Positions 17,026-26,150 of a stretch of DNA of 64,000 nt are shown one piece after another. Position 1 is the first letter of the stretch. Each line of letters begins with the position of its first letter. Origin of the DNA: Desulfotomaculum nigrificans DSM 574 (GTDB taxonomy: Bacteria > Bacillota > Desulfotomaculia > Desulfotomaculales > Desulfotomaculaceae); contig NZ_KI912183.1 of NCBI RefSeq assembly GCF_000189755.2, forward strand, positions 176,366-240,365, read 5' to 3'. The notes beneath the pieces are model-generated. The model was not told where the DNA came from and did not search any database. It was given only the letters and a program-made list of their open reading frames with translations. A program made the translations under genes and the position numbers.

Positions 17026-17514
17026 GTGCCGGCATCATCGCAGGAGACAGCACCGCAGGTGCCAAAGAAAAAATTCTTTACAGTAAAGACATTGCTTATT
17101 ATTTTAATTATTCTGTTGTTGGCTGTTTTTGGGGCAGGGGGTTATATTTATTTAAAAAGCACCAATAATGATAATAAGAAAACCGGCCCGGACCCCAATA
17201 AGTTAATGACCTTTAGCATAGGCAGTTTACTGGTCAACCTGGCTGATCCCGGCGGTGCCAACTTCATGCGTCTCACTCCGGTGCTGGAATATGAGGATAA
17301 CAAGCAAAATAAAAAGCTGGCGGAAGAACTTACTAAGAAAAAATACGTTTTACAGGACGCCATTATTAGGGTAATCCGGACAAAAAAGATAGCTGACGTG
17401 CAACCGCCCCAAAGCATAGATAAAATAGCAGTTGAGTTAAAGAACGAGGTAAATAAGAACCTCCACGAGGGGCAGATTTACCGGGTTTATTTTACAGAAT
17501 ATCTCACTCAGTAA
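17026..17514 (+). CDS. fliL: flagellar basal-body-associated protein FliL
   Basis: FliL is a single-pass inner-membrane protein that surrounds or supports the MotAB stator. After a basic N-terminus (VPKKKFF) comes a membrane helix (TLLIILIILLLAVFGAGGYIYL, residues about 20-42). The periplasmic domain contains FSIGSLLVNLADPGGANFMRLTPVLEYE and the C-terminal VYFTEYLTQ, close to the family consensus VYFTEFVVQ. It starts with GTG 17026, and fliN follows within the usual few bases. Confidence 0.93.
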   Translation: MPASSQETAPQVPKKKFFTVKTLLIILIILLLAVFGAGGYIYLKSTNNDNKKTGPDPNKLMTFSIGSLLVNLADPGGANFMRLTPVLEYEDNKQNKKLAEELTKKKYVLQDAIIRVIRTKKIADVQPPQSIDKIAVELKNEVNKNLHEGQIYRVYFTEYLTQ

Positions 17515-17525
17515 AGGTGATAAAC

Positions 17526-17921
17526 ATGATGACAGAAAAAGAAATTGAAAATTTCCTGAGTGAGTTGGGAGATGGAGTAAATAAGGGGGAAGCGACCGTT
17601 AAAAAGGTCCGCTTTCCTCCCTTAGATTCTTTTCGCCCGGAACGAACCATCAGTACCAGTTTAAGCCATTTGGCAGATGTACAGATCACCATCAGCGCGG
17701 AACTGGGTGAAACCACATTGAAGCTTCGGGAGGTACTTAATCTGGATGTGGGCTCAGTGATTGACCTGAATAAATCCGCCGGTGACGCCATTAATATTTA
17801 TTTTAATGATCGGAAAGCAGCCAAAGGGGAAGTAATTGTGGTGAATGACAGCTTTGCTGTCAGAATAAACTCAATTATACCGCCTAAAACAATAAAGCGT
17901 GGGAAACATGATGGACAGTGA
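17526..17921 (+). CDS. fliN: flagellar motor switch protein, short FliN type
   Basis: A 131-residue protein with one FliN/FliM C-terminal domain: LADVQITISAELGETTLKLREVLNLDVGSVIDLNKSAGDAINIYFNDRKAAKGEVIVVNDSFAVRI. This matches FliN, which forms the bottom of the C-ring. A second FliN domain is present in FliY at the end of the operon, so the organism has two FliN-type proteins, this one lying next to fliL and the export genes. The ATG at 17526 follows AAAGGTGATAAAC. The 3' end overlaps fliO. Confidence 0.88.
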   Translation: MMTEKEIENFLSELGDGVNKGEATVKKVRFPPLDSFRPERTISTSLSHLADVQITISAELGETTLKLREVLNLDVGSVIDLNKSAGDAINIYFNDRKAAKGEVIVVNDSFAVRINSIIPPKTIKRGKHDGQ

Positions 17922-18339
17922 AATCCTTTGGTTATTTATCCGGGTAATTGTACTTTTACCCCTTATTCTGGCTCTGGCCTATTTCACCATTAAGTATGGA
18001 CTAGCCCGCAGCCGGGGCTTCACCGCCACCGGGGGCAGGCGGATGAAGGTGGTGGAGCATTTGGCCCTGGGGCCCAAGGCGGGCCTGGCTCTGGTGGAAA
18101 TCGGCGGTCGTTATTATTTAGTGGCCTTTCAGGAACACAGTATCCAATTACTAAAAGAGTTTGATTCTCTACCGGAACCAATATCCGAACCTAATCCAGA
18201 CATTAGATCAACCACTGACTTTAAAGAACTTTTGTCCCACAAGATAAAGCAGTTGTCACAACAATACTTGCCCGGCAGTGGACGGCAAGGTAAAAGCGGG
18301 AGTGGGTGTCCGGAAAGTGAAGAAAGTAAAAAAGATTAG
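17908..18339 (+). CDS. fliO: flagellar biosynthetic protein FliO (FliZ type)
   Basis: FliO is a small membrane protein that helps assemble the FliP-FliQ-FliR export core. The 143-residue sequence has one membrane helix (LWLFIRVIVLLPLILALAYFTIKYG) and the cytosolic FliO domain GGRRMKVVEHLALGPKAGLALVEIGGRYYLVAFQEHSIQLLKEF. The LGPKxxLxLVxxGxRYxLxG pattern is the family hallmark. Start ATG 17908 overlaps the end of fliN; the 3' end overlaps fliP by about 60 bases. Confidence 0.9.
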   Translation: MMDSEILWLFIRVIVLLPLILALAYFTIKYGLARSRGFTATGGRRMKVVEHLALGPKAGLALVEIGGRYYLVAFQEHSIQLLKEFDSLPEPISEPNPDIRSTTDFKELLSHKIKQLSQQYLPGSGRQGKSGSGCPESEESKKD

Positions 18340-19090
18340 TTTAGTAACAGTACTGATTCTAATACCGTTATTTATACTTATGCTGCCGTCCGGAGTTTCG
18401 GCGGCCCCCTTGATTCCCATACCAAATATTAATTTAAATGTGGAAACAGCCAGCCAACCCCAGCAGGTGGTGGACAGTGTTAAGCTGCTGATATTCCTGT
18501 CCTTACTGGCCATGGTACCGGCTTTCTTGATTATGCTCACTTCTTTTACCCGTATTGTGGTGGTGCTGTCCTTTTTACGCAGTGCCTTGGGCACACAACA
18601 GACGCCACCCAACCAGGTGCTGGTGGGTTTGGCTTTATTCCTAACCATTTTTATCATGTCCCCGGTGTATAAGGACATGAATAAAAATGCCATACAACCT
18701 TACTTGGCTAACCAACTAACCTACGAGCAGGCCGCGGATAAGGCCATACAGCCCCTTAAAGCCTTTATGGCCCGCCAGACCAGAGAGAAAGACCTGGGAT
18801 TGTTTATCAGTGTGGCTAAGATGGATAAACCCAAAAATATAAATGAGGTTCCCATGAGCGTCTTGGTGCCGGCCTTTGTTATAAGTGAGCTGAAAACAGC
18901 CTTTCAAATTGGTTTTATCATTTTCGTTCCCTTTTTGGTGATTGATATGGTGGTGGCCAGTACCTTAATGTCTATGGGCATGTTTATGTTACCGCCGGTG
19001 ATGGTTTCCTTACCCTTTAAATTGTTGCTGTTTGTGATGGTGGATGGCTGGTATTTGGTGGTTAAATCGCTGGTGGAAAGTTTTCGGTAG
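18278..19090 (+). CDS. fliP: flagellar export apparatus protein FliP
   Basis: FliP forms, as a pentamer, the core pore of the flagellar type III export gate. The 270-residue protein starts with a signal-type hydrophobic stretch (LVTVLILIPLFILMLPSGVSA), and has the family motifs FLSLLAMVPAFLIMLTSFTRIVVVLSFLRSALGTQQTPPNQVLVGLALFLTIF and PAFVISELKTAFQIGFIIFVPFLVIDMVVASTLMSMGMFMLPPV. GTG 18278 is the first start; a GTG at 18302 is also possible. It overlaps fliO and is followed by fliQ. Confidence 0.96.
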   Translation: MDGKVKAGVGVRKVKKVKKISLVTVLILIPLFILMLPSGVSAAPLIPIPNINLNVETASQPQQVVDSVKLLIFLSLLAMVPAFLIMLTSFTRIVVVLSFLRSALGTQQTPPNQVLVGLALFLTIFIMSPVYKDMNKNAIQPYLANQLTYEQAADKAIQPLKAFMARQTREKDLGLFISVAKMDKPKNINEVPMSVLVPAFVISELKTAFQIGFIIFVPFLVIDMVVASTLMSMGMFMLPPVMVSLPFKLLLFVMVDGWYLVVKSLVESFR

Positions 19091-19102
19091 GGGGGTATTG
19101 GA

Positions 19103-19372
19103 GTGACGGAAACCTTTGTAATTCACGTAGCCCGGGAGGCTTTAATGATGGTGGTCATTCTGTCCCTGCCGGCCCTGGGGGTAGCTATGCTGGTGGGCCT
19201 CATTATCAGTATTTTACAGGCCACCACCCAAATTCAAGAGCAAACCCTTTCCTTTGTACCTAAAATGGTGGCGGTTTTTGTAACTTTATTGATTGCCGCC
19301 TCCTGGCTTTTGAACATTGCCGTTAACTTTACCACCCGGTTGTACCAACAGATACCAAATATTGTCCGCTAG
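19103..19372 (+). CDS. fliQ: flagellar export apparatus protein FliQ
   Basis: FliQ is a two-helix membrane subunit of the export gate. The 89-residue sequence has both helices, MMVVILSLPALGVAMLVGLIISILQATTQIQEQTLSFVPK and MVAVFVTLLIAASWLLNIAVNF, with the conserved QATTQIQEQTLSFVPK loop between them. It starts with GTG 19103 after GGGGGG, and fliR begins 11 bases after its stop. Confidence 0.96.
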   Translation: MTETFVIHVAREALMMVVILSLPALGVAMLVGLIISILQATTQIQEQTLSFVPKMVAVFVTLLIAASWLLNIAVNFTTRLYQQIPNIVR

Positions 19373-19383
19373 GAGTGCAATAG

Positions 19384-20151
19384 GTGTTAGATTTAACTTT
19401 AATCACAACCTTTTTTCTGGTGTTTATGAGAATGGTTTCGTTTACTTTTGCTTGTCCCCTGTATGCCATCCCTGGCATTCCGCCGCTGGTTAAAGCCGGG
19501 CTTTCTTTTATCCTGGCCATTTTAATCACTCCTATGGTTAAACCGGTGTCTGCGGATTTACCCGGGGGGTTGTGGGGCTTTGGTCTGGTGGTGTTCAGCG
19601 AAGTGGGCGTCGGTCTGGTCCTGGGATTGGTATGTACCTTTGTCTTTAACGTCATTAGAATGGCCGGGCAATTGCTGGACTTTCAAATCGGTTTTGCCAT
19701 GGCCTCGGTAATGGATCCCTTAAGTGGCAGTGTAAATACCCTGGTTTCCCGGTTTCTTTATTTCTTAACGTTAGTTTTATTCCTCAATGTAGACGGCCAT
19801 CATGTCCTGATCAGGGCCCTGGCCAAAAGTTACGAGTTAGTACCACTGAACGCAGCGGGTATTAATGGTGAAGTTACCCTGCTGATTATTCGTATATTTG
19901 CCGATACCTTTGCCCTGGCGGTACAAATTTGTGCCCCGGTGGTGGCGGTTTTAGTCATCACAGACCTGGCCATGGGCCTGGTGGGCAAAACCGCTCCCCA
20001 AATGAACATCTTTCAACTGGGTTTTCCTTTGAAAATTGCGGTGGGGGTGGCGTCTCTGGCTATTTTGCTGCCGGCGCTAACCTCTGTCTTTAAGATATTG
20101 TTTGATACCCTGGAAAAAGATCTATATCTCTTGATGAAAGGATTAGCCTGA
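19384..20151 (+). CDS. fliR: flagellar export apparatus protein FliR
   Basis: FliR is the single-copy membrane subunit that completes the FliPQR gate. The 255-residue protein has six hydrophobic segments and the family pattern MVSFTFACPLYAIPGIPPLVKAGLSFILA, then GQLLDFQIGFAMASVMDPLSG and DLAMGLVGKTAPQMNIFQLGFPLKI. The start is GTG 19384 behind AGGAGTG. The stop overlaps the flhB start (TGATG), which suggests translational coupling; in some bacteria the two are even fused. Confidence 0.96.
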   Translation: MLDLTLITTFFLVFMRMVSFTFACPLYAIPGIPPLVKAGLSFILAILITPMVKPVSADLPGGLWGFGLVVFSEVGVGLVLGLVCTFVFNVIRMAGQLLDFQIGFAMASVMDPLSGSVNTLVSRFLYFLTLVLFLNVDGHHVLIRALAKSYELVPLNAAGINGEVTLLIIRIFADTFALAVQICAPVVAVLVITDLAMGLVGKTAPQMNIFQLGFPLKIAVGVASLAILLPALTSVFKILFDTLEKDLYLLMKGLA

Positions 20152-21215
20152 TGCCAGAAGGTTCTCAGGAAAAAACAGAACAGGCGACACCCCGGCGGCT
20201 GCAGGAAGCCAGGCGGAAAGGTCAGGTGCCTAAAAGTGCTGATCTTAATGGGGCTCTCTTGCTGTTAGCTGCCGGCATCTTCGCTCTGATGGCCAAGGAC
20301 AGTCTCATCAGCCACACCCAACGGGCATTCTTTGGCTATTTTAACAACCTGGTGGTGCGCCGGCCGCAGGACAGTCAACTGGTTGAATACTTAATAGATT
20401 TTACCGTTAATATATTTGCATCCTTTATGCCCTTTTTCTTGATTCTCATGGTGGTGGCGGTGGGGGCTAACATGGCCCAGGTGGGGTTTTTATTTGCTCC
20501 CGAGGTGATTCTGCCCAAACTGGAACACTTGAACCCCATTAACGGCTTAAAAAGGATTTTCAGTGGCCGTTCCCTGTTTGAACTGGTTAAGTCCATTTTA
20601 AAGGTAATCCTGGTGGGCTGGGTCATTTATGCGGCGGTAAGGGGGGAATTTGCCAACCTGCTGGCCATTTTCCAGTCACCGCCCCAGACCATGCTGGATC
20701 AGGTACTGACGGTGGCCCTCAAGGTAATTATTTGGGGTACTGCTGCTTATCTGGCGCTGTCCATATTGGATTTAATGTATCAGCGCTATGCCTTTCAAAA
20801 GCAGATGCGCATGAGTAAACAAGAGGTTAAAGAAGAATACAAGCAGACTGAAGGTGACCCACAAATTAAGGGCTGGCTGCGACGCAGGCAGCGGCAATTA
20901 TTGATGAACTTGGTGCGTAAAGAAGTGCCACAGGCCACTGTGGTGGTAACCAACCCCACCCACTATGCCGTGGCGTTGAAATATGAACGGGATATGGATG
21001 CCCCGGTGGTGGTGGCCAAGGGTGTTGACCTGTTGGCCAAACAAATCCGGGAAGTGGCCCGGGAGCATGACATTCCCGTAATTGAGAATGTGGAAGTGGC
21101 CCGTTTTCTATATGCCCATGTGGAAATCGGGCAAGCCATTCCTGTGGAGATGTACCAGGCGGTAGCAGAGATTTTGGCCATGGTTTACCGCCTTAAAGCC
21201 AAGCAGCGTTATTAA
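20151..21215 (+). CDS. flhB: flagellar export switch protein FlhB
   Basis: FlhB controls export specificity after contact with FliK. The 354-residue protein starts with EKTEQATPRRLQEARRKGQVPKSADLN, typical of the family, followed by four membrane segments and a cytosolic domain with the self-cleaving NPTH motif (VVVTNPTHYAVALKY). The end, VEVARFLYAHVEIGQAIPVEMYQAVAEILAMVY, is also conserved. ATG 20151 overlaps the fliR stop. The NPTH site is intact, so the normal substrate switch should work. Confidence 0.97.
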   Translation: MPEGSQEKTEQATPRRLQEARRKGQVPKSADLNGALLLLAAGIFALMAKDSLISHTQRAFFGYFNNLVVRRPQDSQLVEYLIDFTVNIFASFMPFFLILMVVAVGANMAQVGFLFAPEVILPKLEHLNPINGLKRIFSGRSLFELVKSILKVILVGWVIYAAVRGEFANLLAIFQSPPQTMLDQVLTVALKVIIWGTAAYLALSILDLMYQRYAFQKQMRMSKQEVKEEYKQTEGDPQIKGWLRRRQRQLLMNLVRKEVPQATVVVTNPTHYAVALKYERDMDAPVVVAKGVDLLAKQIREVAREHDIPVIENVEVARFLYAHVEIGQAIPVEMYQAVAEILAMVYRLKAKQRY

Positions 21216-21251
21216 GGATGAAAATAGCAGATATCTGGAGGTTGGCAAAAA

Positions 21252-23324
21252 ATGGCAGCACGGTCATCCCTGACATACAATATGAAACGTCATAGTGACT
21301 TGATTATAGCAGGATTAATTATTGGCATCGTGCTGCTGATTATTATTCCCTTGCCTCCGGGGGCATTGGATTTCTTTTTGACATTAAGCATGGCCCTGGG
21401 GCTGGTTATTTTGCTGATAACCATGTTTACCACCGAGCCATTACAATTTTCCATTTTTCCGTCCTTACTGCTGGTTACCACTCTGTACCGGCTGGCCCTG
21501 AATATTTCTTCCACCCGCTTAATTTTGGGCCAGGGGGCGGCAGGTAAGGTTATTGAGGCCTTTGGCCAGTTTGTGGTGGGCGGCAACTATGTGGTTGGCG
21601 CAGTGGTATTTATCATTATTACCGTGATTCAGTTCGTGGTGATTACCAACGGTTCCGGCCGGGTGGCCGAAGTGGCGGCCCGCTTTACGCTGGATGCCAT
21701 GCCCGGTAAACAAATGAGTATTGATGCAGACTTAAATTCCGGCTTAATTACCGAGGATGAAGCCAGGGCCAGGCGGGAGCGTCTGCAAAAAGAAGCCGAC
21801 TTTTTTGGTGCTATGGACGGTGCCAGTAAGTTTGTCCGGGGTGATGCCATTGCCGGTATCGTCATTATCATTGTCAACGTGTTGGGTGGCTTTGTTATTG
21901 GTGTGGTCCAAATGGGTATGCCCATGACTGAGGCCCTACAACGATTTACCATTTTAACCATTGGTGACGGCCTGGTGGCGCAAATTCCCGCTTTGTTAAT
22001 CTCTACGGCGGCAGGTATTTTGGTCACCCGGGCTACCTCGGACGGCACCTTCGGTAAAGATATCTCCAGGCAGTTTTTAAACTTCCCCAAGGTGTTGCTG
22101 TTGGCTGGCACTATTATTGGCGCCATCGGTTTAATTCCGGCCATGCCCAACATTTTATTCCTGTCCATGGCCGCGGCGCTTCTTTATACCTCCCGCATGT
22201 TAAGCCGGGAGCGGCAAAAAGAAGCCATGCAAGCAGCCCGGCAGGCAGCAGAGCAACAGGCCCGTCAGCAAAGGCGGGAGCCGGAAAATGTATTTACCTA
22301 CTTCCAGGTTGACCCCCTGGAAATTGAGATTGGCTATAACCTGATTTCCCTGACTGACGAATCCCAGGGTGGTGATCTGCTGCAAAGATTGGCGGCAGTG
22401 CGGCGCCAGTGTGCTGCAGAACTGGGTATTTTGGTGCGGCCCATTCGCATTAGGGATAACATGCAGTTAGGATACAACAGTTATGTGATTAAAATAAGAG
22501 GAGTGCAGGTGGCCGGGGGCGAATTAATGCCAGGACACCATCTGGCCATGGACCCCCTGGGGCAGGATTTAAAGTTCAATGGTATTCCCACCACCGAGCC
22601 CACCTTCAATTTACCGGCCTGGTGGGTCAGCGGTGAGGACCGGGAGTTTGTGGAACTCAATGGCTTTACAGTGGTGGATTGCTCCACTGTGCTGGTAACT
22701 CACCTGACTGAGGTTATTAAACAACATGCCCATGAGTTGCTGGGACGGCAGGAAGTTAAAGAACTCATTGATGTGGTAAAGGAAAAGAATCCCGCTGTGG
22801 TGGAGGAATTGCTGCCGGATTTACTTTCCCTGGGTGAAGTGCAAAAGGTATTGCAGAATTTACTTAAGGAAAAAGTACCCGTGCGTGATCTGGTTACTAT
22901 CCTGGAGGCCATTGCTGACGGGGCCAGATTAAATAAAGACCCGGATTATTTAACCGATTGTGTGCGCCAGGCATTGGCCAGAACCATTTGCCAGCGTTAC
23001 AGTGACGAAAAAGGGAAGTTATCGGTGATTACCCTGCATCCCCGGCTGGAACAAAATCTGCAAGATGCCATTCAGCAAACCCAGTTTGGTGCTTATCCGG
23101 TGCTGGAGCCGCAAATGGCCAGAAGATTATTGGATAAATTAAATACCGTGGTGGAGGATGTTACCTTACGGGGGGCAAACCCGGTGGTACTTTGCTCACC
23201 CCGGGTACGGTTACCCTTTAGAAGGTTGATTGAACGATATTTACCCAATTTGGCTGTACTTTCTTTAAATGAAATACCGGCCAACGTAGAAGTGGAAGCC
23301 ATTGGGACGGTGAGCATTGATTGA
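21252..23324 (+). CDS. flhA: flagellar export gate protein FlhA
   Basis: FlhA forms the nonameric ring that receives chaperone-substrate complexes and couples export to proton flow. The 690-residue protein has about eight membrane helices in the first 330 residues and the FHIPEP-type signature region TLDAMPGKQMSIDADLNSGLITEDEARARRERLQKEADFFGAMDGASKFVRGDAIAG. The large cytosolic domain follows. The first ATG (21252) is used; another at 21282 would also preserve the membrane part. A GGAGG lies at about 21238. The stop overlaps the TTG of flhF. Confidence 0.97.
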   Translation: MAARSSLTYNMKRHSDLIIAGLIIGIVLLIIIPLPPGALDFFLTLSMALGLVILLITMFTTEPLQFSIFPSLLLVTTLYRLALNISSTRLILGQGAAGKVIEAFGQFVVGGNYVVGAVVFIIITVIQFVVITNGSGRVAEVAARFTLDAMPGKQMSIDADLNSGLITEDEARARRERLQKEADFFGAMDGASKFVRGDAIAGIVIIIVNVLGGFVIGVVQMGMPMTEALQRFTILTIGDGLVAQIPALLISTAAGILVTRATSDGTFGKDISRQFLNFPKVLLLAGTIIGAIGLIPAMPNILFLSMAAALLYTSRMLSRERQKEAMQAARQAAEQQARQQRREPENVFTYFQVDPLEIEIGYNLISLTDESQGGDLLQRLAAVRRQCAAELGILVRPIRIRDNMQLGYNSYVIKIRGVQVAGGELMPGHHLAMDPLGQDLKFNGIPTTEPTFNLPAWWVSGEDREFVELNGFTVVDCSTVLVTHLTEVIKQHAHELLGRQEVKELIDVVKEKNPAVVEELLPDLLSLGEVQKVLQNLLKEKVPVRDLVTILEAIADGARLNKDPDYLTDCVRQALARTICQRYSDEKGKLSVITLHPRLEQNLQDAIQQTQFGAYPVLEPQMARRLLDKLNTVVEDVTLRGANPVVLCSPRVRLPFRRLIERYLPNLAVLSLNEIPANVEVEAIGTVSID

Positions 23325-24625
23325 AAATAAAAAAGTATACCGTTGGACAGATGCAGGAGGCCATCCAATTAATCAAACAGGAATTGGGGCCCGAGGCGGT
23401 TATTGTCAGCAGTCACCGGGTGAAAGGACCCGGTTGGCTGGGGTGGTTTAAAAGAAATCTGGAAGTGACGGCGGTGCTGGACGATACTCCGCTGCCGGAA
23501 CCGGTAGTCAAAACATTACCCCCGCCGGAGGAACCGGTGGTACAACCGGAACCTGAACCGGCACCCCCGAAACCATCACAACCGGTAATGCCTGCTGAAC
23601 AGCGGGTCAAAGAAGCAGGAGCCAGAGATGTATTCTACACCAGCTATCAGCTGATGCGCAGCCAGATTCCCGGGGCCCAGGGTTTTACCGGTTACATAGA
23701 AAGAGTGAAGTTACCCGAAACCAAATTTCAACCATTACTTGATGAGGCTTTGTTAAAAATGGCTGAAAACGACCTTGAAGCGAAGGTGAAACCAATGACC
23801 AATCAGGGGCTAAATCATAATTCCGGCAATGAGACTTACCGGCGGTGGCTGGAAACCCTGCTGGATATAGACATTCAAGAGGGAGTGGCCAGGGCCCTGT
23901 TGGATGCCGCTTTACGGGACCTGAAAGGCGAAGTGAGCGATGATTTAATCCGTATTGCCTTGATCAATAAAACCACGGAAATTTTAAAATCAGCCTACCG
24001 CCGACCGGAGGATGCCCGTTTCATGACCTTTGTGGGGCCACCGGGGGTAGGGAAAACCACTACCTTAACCAAATTGGCCACCAAGTTCAAGTTGCTGGAA
24101 AAAAAGAAGGTGGCACTGATTACTGTTTACACCTATCGTTACGGCAGTGCTGATCAATTAAAAATATACGGCGAAACATTGGATGTGCCGGTGGAAGTGG
24201 TGATGACCCCGGCCGAGTTAAGGCAGGCAGTGGAGCAGCATGCCGATAAAGACCATATCTTAATAGATACCGTGGGCCGCACCTCTAAGAATACCGGGCA
24301 AGTATTGGAGTTAAAGGGCTTTTTAGAGGTTATTCCGGAACAACAGGATATTTTCCTGGTACTGGCCGCCAGTACCAAAGACCGGGATTTATTCCGCACC
24401 ATTCGGGATTTTCGCATTGCCCATTTTAACAAATTTATCTTTACCAAAACCGATGAAACTGAAACATTGGGCTCCATGTTGAATGTGGTGAGCCGCACCG
24501 GATTACCAATTGCCTATTACACCGATGGGCAAAGTATCCCCGATGACTTGGAAAAGGCTTACCCTAAAAAGTTAGCCCATTTGTTATTTAGGAGTGCAGA
24601 CCGCTATGAGGAGTCCCAAACTTAA
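23321..24625 (+). CDS. flhF: flagellar GTPase FlhF (SRP-like)
   Basis: FlhF is a signal-recognition-type GTPase that sets flagellar placement and number with FlhG. The 434-residue protein has a basic start MKIKKYTVGQMQEAIQLIKQELGPEAVIVSS, a Pro/Glu-rich linker (residues about 65-95) and the NG domain with the P-loop GPPGVGKTTTLTKLA, ITVYTYRYGSADQLKIYGE and the G3 box DTVGR, then TKTDET. It starts at TTG 23321, overlapping the flhA stop, and its own end overlaps flhG. Confidence 0.95.
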   Translation: MKIKKYTVGQMQEAIQLIKQELGPEAVIVSSHRVKGPGWLGWFKRNLEVTAVLDDTPLPEPVVKTLPPPEEPVVQPEPEPAPPKPSQPVMPAEQRVKEAGARDVFYTSYQLMRSQIPGAQGFTGYIERVKLPETKFQPLLDEALLKMAENDLEAKVKPMTNQGLNHNSGNETYRRWLETLLDIDIQEGVARALLDAALRDLKGEVSDDLIRIALINKTTEILKSAYRRPEDARFMTFVGPPGVGKTTTLTKLATKFKLLEKKKVALITVYTYRYGSADQLKIYGETLDVPVEVVMTPAELRQAVEQHADKDHILIDTVGRTSKNTGQVLELKGFLEVIPEQQDIFLVLAASTKDRDLFRTIRDFRIAHFNKFIFTKTDETETLGSMLNVVSRTGLPIAYYTDGQSIPDDLEKAYPKKLAHLLFRSADRYEESQT

Positions 24626-25466
24626 TCTGGAGAGGACATCTTGGGGACCAGGCGACTCCGGGTCCAGGGTAATAGCCGTCGCCAGCGGTAAAGGCGGGGT
24701 TGGCAAAACCAACCTGGTGGTTAACCTGGCGGTAGAGTTAAGGCGGCGGGGCAAACGGGTGGCTATCTTTGATGCTGACCTGGGTATGGCCAACGCCGAG
24801 GTGTTGTTAGGTATAGTGCCGCAATACACTATGTATGATTTTTTGTTCAAGGGTAAAAGCGTCAAGGACATTATGGTATGTGCCGAGCAGGGCATTTATG
24901 TAATCTCCGGCGGTTCCGGCTTTTTGGAACTGGCCAATCTGGATTCCCGGTCCAGGCAAAGGCTGAGCCAATGTTTGCAAGAGCTGGAAGATGATTTTGA
25001 CTATATTTTAGTTGATACCGGGGCCGGCATATCCAAAACTGTGCTGGGTTTTGTGGCGGCCGCCGATGAGGTTATTGTGGTTATTACACCGGAACCTACT
25101 TCACTGACGGATGCTTATGGATTAATTAAAATTCTGGCCAAGTATCATGTGCATGATGAAATTATGGTGACAGTCAACCGGGCCGCCGACGAAAAGGAAG
25201 CCCAACGCACTTTTAAGCGACTGGAATTAACTGCCAGCCGGTTTTTGCAAATTAAACTAATTAATTTAGGATTTATCCCCGAGGATCATGCTGTGGTCAG
25301 GGCGGTAAAAAATCAGCAACCCTTTATGATTATGAACCCGTCGTCCTGGGCATCCCAAAATTTAGCCAGAATTACTGATTACCTGGTATTGGATCAGGGT
25401 GGGCCGCCTGCCGGTTTAAATGGATTCTTGGATAAATTAATGCGCTTGTTTGGCCAAGGGAGTTGA
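24606..25466 (+). CDS. flhG: MinD-like ATPase FlhG (YlxH)
   Basis: FlhG is the MinD/ParA-type ATPase that activates the FlhF GTPase and limits flagellar number. The sequence has the deviant Walker A motif SGKGGVGKTNLVVNLA, the switch region FDADLGMANAEVLLG and the Walker B strand YILVDTGAGIS, then ITPEPTSLTDAYGLIK. The ATG at 24606 gives 286 residues; a GTG at 24594 sits too close to the AGGAG site. It overlaps flhF at its start and the PilZ gene at its end, so the four genes form a coupled group. Confidence 0.94.
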   Translation: MRSPKLNLERTSWGPGDSGSRVIAVASGKGGVGKTNLVVNLAVELRRRGKRVAIFDADLGMANAEVLLGIVPQYTMYDFLFKGKSVKDIMVCAEQGIYVISGGSGFLELANLDSRSRQRLSQCLQELEDDFDYILVDTGAGISKTVLGFVAAADEVIVVITPEPTSLTDAYGLIKILAKYHVHDEIMVTVNRAADEKEAQRTFKRLELTASRFLQIKLINLGFIPEDHAVVRAVKNQQPFMIMNPSSWASQNLARITDYLVLDQGGPPAGLNGFLDKLMRLFGQGS

Positions 25467-25470
25467 GTCT

Positions 25471-26136
25471 GTGGCGGTGGAGAAGCTTAAAGTAGGGCAA
25501 AAAATTTTTATTTCGCTACTTAATGAAAATGAACAATACTTGAGCTCAGTGCACGATATGGATGACCGGGTAATTTACATCCCTGTTCCCTTTGCTCAGA
25601 ACCGCCCATTGGTGCTTAGCCGGGGGGATAAGGTTAATGTCAAATACATGGGCGAACAATGTGCCTATACCTTTGTGGCTAAGGCCATTGGCAGGAAAGT
25701 TGAAGATCAAAAACTACCTATGTATATTCTTACACAACCCGGGGAATCGGATATTACCAGGGTGCAGCTGCGACAATTTGTACGGGTGCCGGTCTCCCTT
25801 GATGTAAACTATGCCCTGCCACCAGCCAATAATGAACCGCCTACTTTTGAAAAAGGATTTACCGTGGATTTAAGTGCCGGAGGCATGAAGTTAGCAACTA
25901 AACAGTCAATCAGACCAGGTACCACCATATTGGTGTGTTTCACTATAAAAGCAAGAAAGCAAAAACAGCCCGAAGAATTAAAACTGTTAGGTAAAGTGAT
26001 CCGGTCGGAACTGGTGGATCCGGAATTAAATACATATCACTCAGGCATTCAGTTTATTGATATTACCCGGCAGCAGCAAGATTTAATCATGGCGTTTTTA
26101 TTTGAACGAATGGCGCAAATAAAACGCAAGCGATAA
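25471..26136 (+). CDS. YcgR-type flagellar brake protein with PilZ domain
   Basis: Proteins of this layout bind c-di-GMP and slow the motor by touching the switch. The N-terminal half (EKLKVGQKIFISLLNENEQYLSSV, then IPVPFAQNRPLVLSRGDKV) matches the YcgR-N domain. The PilZ domain has both ligand motifs, RQFVR (RxxxR) and DLSAGGM (D/N-x-S-x-x-G). The GTG at 25471, behind AAGGGAG, gives 221 residues. Its place between flhG and sigD agrees with a role in motility control. It is comparable to B. subtilis DgrA/YpfA in layout. Confidence 0.88.
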   Translation: MAVEKLKVGQKIFISLLNENEQYLSSVHDMDDRVIYIPVPFAQNRPLVLSRGDKVNVKYMGEQCAYTFVAKAIGRKVEDQKLPMYILTQPGESDITRVQLRQFVRVPVSLDVNYALPPANNEPPTFEKGFTVDLSAGGMKLATKQSIRPGTTILVCFTIKARKQKQPEELKLLGKVIRSELVDPELNTYHSGIQFIDITRQQQDLIMAFLFERMAQIKRKR

Positions 26137-26150
26137 CTGGAAGTGAAAAG

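Noticed and set aside
21629-22168. 179-codon minus-strand frame
   Set aside because: Antisense shadow of flhA; composition is that of a reversed coding strand and no ribosome site is present.
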